Below, piece after piece: positions 59,077 through 64,000 of a DNA stretch of 64,000 nucleotides. A program made the position numbers and the translations under genes. Positions within the stretch are counted from its first letter, which is position 1. Each line of letters opens with the position of its first letter. A model generated the notes under the pieces. The model was not told the origin of the DNA. It saw only the letters and a program-made list of their open reading frames with translations, and did not search any database. This DNA comes from Hydrogenophaga sp. (lineage in GTDB: Bacteria > Pseudomonadota > Gammaproteobacteria > Burkholderiales > Burkholderiaceae_C): contig NZ_JAUCZG010000019.1 in the NCBI RefSeq assembly GCF_030373225.1, positions 1 through 64,000 of the forward strand, read 5' to 3'.

Positions 59077-60495
59077 ATGACCGAGGGCCATCTCCCCAGC
59101 GTGTCCCTGCCTTCCGGCAGTCCAGACACCCTCTCCCTGTGGTCGGCCTGCATGGACCGACTCTCCCAGGACATCCCCGAACAGCAGTTCAACACCTGGA
59201 TCCGGCCGCTGTCGGCCACCGTGTCGGCCGACGCGTCGCGGGTGACCGTTTCGGTGGCCAACCGCTTCAAGCTCGACTGGATCCGGTCGCAGTACGCGCC
59301 CCGCATCAGTGCCCTGCTGGAGCTCATCCAGGGCACGCCCGTGTCACTGGAGTTGGTGCTTGCTCCGCGTGAAGGGCCCAGCCGCACGTCACCTGCTCCG
59401 CGCACGGCGCAAGAACTGGTGCTCGCCGAACTGCCCGATCTGGCCCCACCCGAGGTGGTGGCACCCAGCGGCGCCAAAACGCGTCTGAACCCGGCGCTGA
59501 CGTTTTCCACCCTGGTGGAAGGATCGGCCAACCGCATGGCGCGGGCGGCCGCGATGCATGTGGCCGGCAGCCTGGGCCAGTTGTACAACCCGCTGTTCAT
59601 CTACGGCGGTGTCGGCCTGGGCAAGACCCACCTGGTGCATGCCATCGGCAACCACCTGCTGGCCGACCGTCCACAGGCCAAGGTTCTCTACATCCATGCC
59701 GAGCAGTTTGTGTCGGATGTGGTCAAGGCTTACCAGCGAAAGACCTTCGACGAATTCAAGGAGCGCTACCACTCGCTGGACCTGCTGTTGATCGACGACG
59801 TGCAGTTCTTTGCCAACAAGGAGCGCACGCAAGAGGAATTCTTCAACGCTTTCGAGGCCTTGCTGGCCAAGAAGAGCCACATCGTGCTCACCAGCGACAC
59901 CTATCCCAAGGGCCTGGCCGACATCCACGAGCGGCTGGTTTCGCGCTTCGACTCGGGCCTGACCGTGGCCATCGAGCCGCCCGAGCTGGAGATGCGGGTG
60001 GCGATCCTGATCAACAAGGCGGCGGTGGAAAACGCCGTCATGCCCGAAGAGGTGGCGTTTTTTGTGGCGAAGAACGTGCGCTCCAACGTGCGCGAACTCG
60101 AAGGTGCGCTGCGCAAGATCCTGGCGTATTCGCGCTTCAACCAGAAAGAGATTTCCATCGCACTGGCGCGCGAGGCGCTCAAGGATCTGCTGTCGATCCA
60201 GAACCGGCAGATCAGCGTGGAGAACATCCAGAAGACCGTGGCCGACTTCTACAAGATCAAGGTCGCGGACATGTACAGCAAGAAGCGCCCGGCCAGCATT
60301 GCCCGTCCGCGCCAGATCGCCATGTTCATTGCCAAGGAGCTGACGCAGAAAAGCCTGCCGGAGATTGGCGAGCTGTTCGGCGGGCGCGACCACACCACGG
60401 TGTTGCACGCGGTGCGCAAGATCGGGGCCGAGCGCCAGCAGAACACCGAGCTCAACCAGCAGTTGCACGTGCTCGAACAGACGCTCAAGGGATGA
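59077..60495 (+). CDS. dnaA: Chromosomal replication initiator DnaA
   Basis: DnaA binds oriC, melts the duplex and loads DnaB. The 472-residue protein has the N-terminal domain I ('[20 protein letters not shown]'), a variable domain II, the AAA+ domain with Walker A '[15 protein letters not shown]' and Walker B '[20 protein letters not shown]', and the DNA-binding domain IV with the signature '[16 protein letters not shown]'. The ATG at 59077 is fixed by the family N-terminus. dnaN and gyrB follow in the conserved order. Confidence 0.98.
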   Translation: MTEGHLPSVSLPSGSPDTLSLWSACMDRLSQDIPEQQFNTWIRPLSATVSADASRVTVSVANRFKLDWIRSQYAPRISALLELIQGTPVSLELVLAPREGPSRTSPAPRTAQELVLAELPDLAPPEVVAPSGAKTRLNPALTFSTLVEGSANRMARAAAMHVAGSLGQLYNPLFIYGGVGLGKTHLVHAIGNHLLADRPQAKVLYIHAEQFVSDVVKAYQRKTFDEFKERYHSLDLLLIDDVQFFANKERTQEEFFNAFEALLAKKSHIVLTSDTYPKGLADIHERLVSRFDSGLTVAIEPPELEMRVAILINKAAVENAVMPEEVAFFVAKNVRSNVRELEGALRKILAYSRFNQKEISIALAREALKDLLSIQNRQISVENIQKTVADFYKIKVADMYSKKRPASIARPRQIAMFIAKELTQKSLPEIGELFGGRDHTTVLHAVRKIGAERQQNTELNQQLHVLEQTLKG

Positions 60496-60680
60496 GGCAG
60501 TCCGAATGAGTTGTGGCGCTGCGACCACCCCCGGGCCCGGGCCGCTGTCAAGCCGGACAGCGTTTTGCCGGGTGCGCTGCCAAAACAGCGAAAATAGCGG
60601 GGATTTGGCTCCGACAGACGAAGGGCCCGCCGGGGAGGCAACCTCCGGATCACAAGCAACCAGAGACGAAAGAGTCTGAC

Positions 60681-61787
60681 ATGATCGTTTTCAAATCGAC
60701 CCAGGACAAGGTTCTGGCCGCGCTTCAGTCGGTGGCCGGCATCGTGGAACGCCGCCACACGCTGCCGATCCTGGCCAACGTGTTGCTGCGCAAGACCGGC
60801 TCGCAGGTGCAACTGACCACCAGCGACCTGGAAATCCAGATCCGCACCACGGCCGAGCTCGACGGGGACAGCGGCAGCTTCGCCACCACCCTGGGCGCGC
60901 GCAAGCTCATCGACATCCTGCGCACCATGTCGGGCGACCAGAGCGTGAGCCTGGAGTCCAGCGCGGGCAAGCTCATCCTCAAGGGCGGCAAGAGCCGCTT
61001 CACGCTGCAAAGCATGCCGCCGGAAGACTTTCCGCTGGTGCAGGAGTCCGCGAGTTTCGGCCCGGTGTTCTCGGTGCCGCAGAAAACGCTCAAGAGCCTG
61101 CTGGGCCAGGTGTCGTTCTCGATGGCGGTGCACGACATCCGCTACTACCTCAACGGCATCCTGTTCGTGGCCGAAGGCAAACAGCTCAGCCTGGTGGCCA
61201 CCGACGGCCACCGCCTGGCCTTTGCCTCCGCCACGCTCGACGTGGAAGTGCCCAAACAGGAAGTGATCCTGCCGCGCAAGACGGTGCTGGAGCTGCAGCG
61301 CCTGCTCTCCGACAAGGAAGGCGCGATCGAGATGCAGTTCGCGGCCAACCAGGCCAAGTTCAGCTTCGACGGCATGGAATTCGTCACCAAGCTGGTCGAG
61401 GGCAAGTTCCCCGACTACAACCGCGTGATCCCGAAGAACCACAAGAACATCGTGACACTCGGCCGCTTGCCGCTGCTGGCCTCGCTGCAGCGCACCGCCA
61501 TCATGACGAGCGAGAAGTTCAAGGGCGTGCGCCTGAACATCGAGCCCGGCGTCCTGCGCGTGGCCTCGAGCAACGCCGAGCAGGAAGAGGCGGTCGACGA
61601 GCTCGACATCGACTACGGTGGCGACACCATCGAGATCGGCTTCAACGTGACCTACCTCATCGACGCGCTGCAAAACATGTCGCAGGAGATGGTTCGCATC
61701 GAACTGTCTGACGGCAACAGCTCCGCGCTGGTGACCAACCCCGACGACAACGCCTTCAAGTACGTTGTCATGCCGATGCGGATCTGA
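60681..61787 (+). CDS. dnaN: DNA polymerase III beta sliding clamp
   Basis: DnaN is the ring-shaped processivity clamp. The 368-residue protein has three repeated clamp folds, starting 'MIVFKSTQDKVLAALQSVAG' and 'RRHTLPILANVLLRKTGSQV'. The middle domain shows 'SLVATDGHRLAFASATL' and the C-terminus ends 'AFKYVVMPMRI', which forms part of the partner-binding pocket. The length is standard. It starts 185 nt after dnaA. Confidence 0.98.
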   Translation: MIVFKSTQDKVLAALQSVAGIVERRHTLPILANVLLRKTGSQVQLTTSDLEIQIRTTAELDGDSGSFATTLGARKLIDILRTMSGDQSVSLESSAGKLILKGGKSRFTLQSMPPEDFPLVQESASFGPVFSVPQKTLKSLLGQVSFSMAVHDIRYYLNGILFVAEGKQLSLVATDGHRLAFASATLDVEVPKQEVILPRKTVLELQRLLSDKEGAIEMQFAANQAKFSFDGMEFVTKLVEGKFPDYNRVIPKNHKNIVTLGRLPLLASLQRTAIMTSEKFKGVRLNIEPGVLRVASSNAEQEEAVDELDIDYGGDTIEIGFNVTYLIDALQNMSQEMVRIELSDGNSSALVTNPDDNAFKYVVMPMRI

Positions 61788-61817
61788 TCGGCCGCGATCC
61801 CCTCTCCCCCAAGCCCG

Positions 61818-61835
61818 ACCCGCTGCCCAGCGGGT
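61818..61835 (+). terminator. Weak hairpin between dnaN and gyrB
   Basis: ACCCGCT-GCCC-AGCGGGT has a 7-bp stem followed by TTGGCCTTTC, 30 nt past dnaN and 32 nt before gyrB. The T-run is imperfect, so at most it attenuates read-through. Confidence 0.4.
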
Positions 61836-61848
61836 TTGGCCTTTCTAG

Positions 61849-64000
<2,152 letters not shown>

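Overview
The window is about 64 kb of GC-rich chromosome from a betaproteobacterium. Gene content and order point to the Burkholderiales, probably the family Comamonadaceae, possibly Hydrogenophaga-like; the genus is inference from protein flavour only. It is almost entirely core housekeeping DNA, densely packed on both strands. I see no tRNA, rRNA, CRISPR array, prophage, transposase or plasmid gene, and no gene-free stretch longer than 300 bases. The first 97 bases, beyond the recX stop, hold no gene I can support.

Layout. 0-5 kb: recA-recX with an SOS box, a divergent MarR regulator, a TctD/TctE-like two-component pair and a glutathione S-transferase. 5-12.5 kb: a topoisomerase III with a histone-H1-like tail and a SWIB domain, divergent from a SET-domain methyltransferase, then birA, a SPOR protein and a secreted subtilase with a GlyGly-CTERM tail. 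12.8-22.4 kb: central carbon metabolism (tkt-gap, a PfkB-family sugar kinase, maeB) with murU, pepP and a MOSC protein. 22.6-32.9 kb: a secreted RNase/barstar pair, rsmA, the outer-membrane pair surA-lptD, amgK-rsmE-MFS, a YidB-like protein and a lipase-like hydrolase. 32.9-41.8 kb: an M20 peptidase, then a chemoreceptor cluster (cheW-mcp-mcp-mcp plus a separate mcp), all on the minus strand. 42-45.7 kb: a transglutaminase-like protein, metX-metW under a SAM-II riboswitch, and an FNT channel. 46-51.6 kb: a Gly-rich RNA-binding protein, an SDR, lptC-kdsC-kdsD and a Kef-type antiporter. 51.7-56 kb: an MBL-fold protein, apt, an unknown protein, a cNMP-domain protein and mnmE. 56-64 kb: the classical origin block yidC-yidD-rnpA-rpmH facing away from dnaA-dnaN-gyrB; gyrB runs off the end.

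Most unusual features. (1) The topB/SET locus: two eukaryote-type chromatin domains (SWIB and SET) and an H1-like Lys/Ala/Pro tail sit head to head across a 97-bp promoter that carries a Z-DNA-prone alternating tract. (2) A GC-rich palindromic element lies in frame inside two unrelated core genes in the same reading frame: one copy in topB and nearly three tandem 84-bp copies in metX. (3) Two neighbouring chemoreceptor genes share a 703-bp segment with a single mismatch. (4) metX has a SAM-II riboswitch with a perfect terminator and a TTG start. (5) A secreted RNase Sa-like enzyme is followed directly by a barstar-family gene.

How the genes work together. Envelope functions recur: LPS transport and Kdo synthesis (lptD, surA, lptC, kdsC, kdsD), MurNAc recycling (amgK, murU) and membrane insertion (yidC, yidD). 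Replication and repair genes (recA, recX, topB, dnaA, dnaN, gyrB) sit at both ends.
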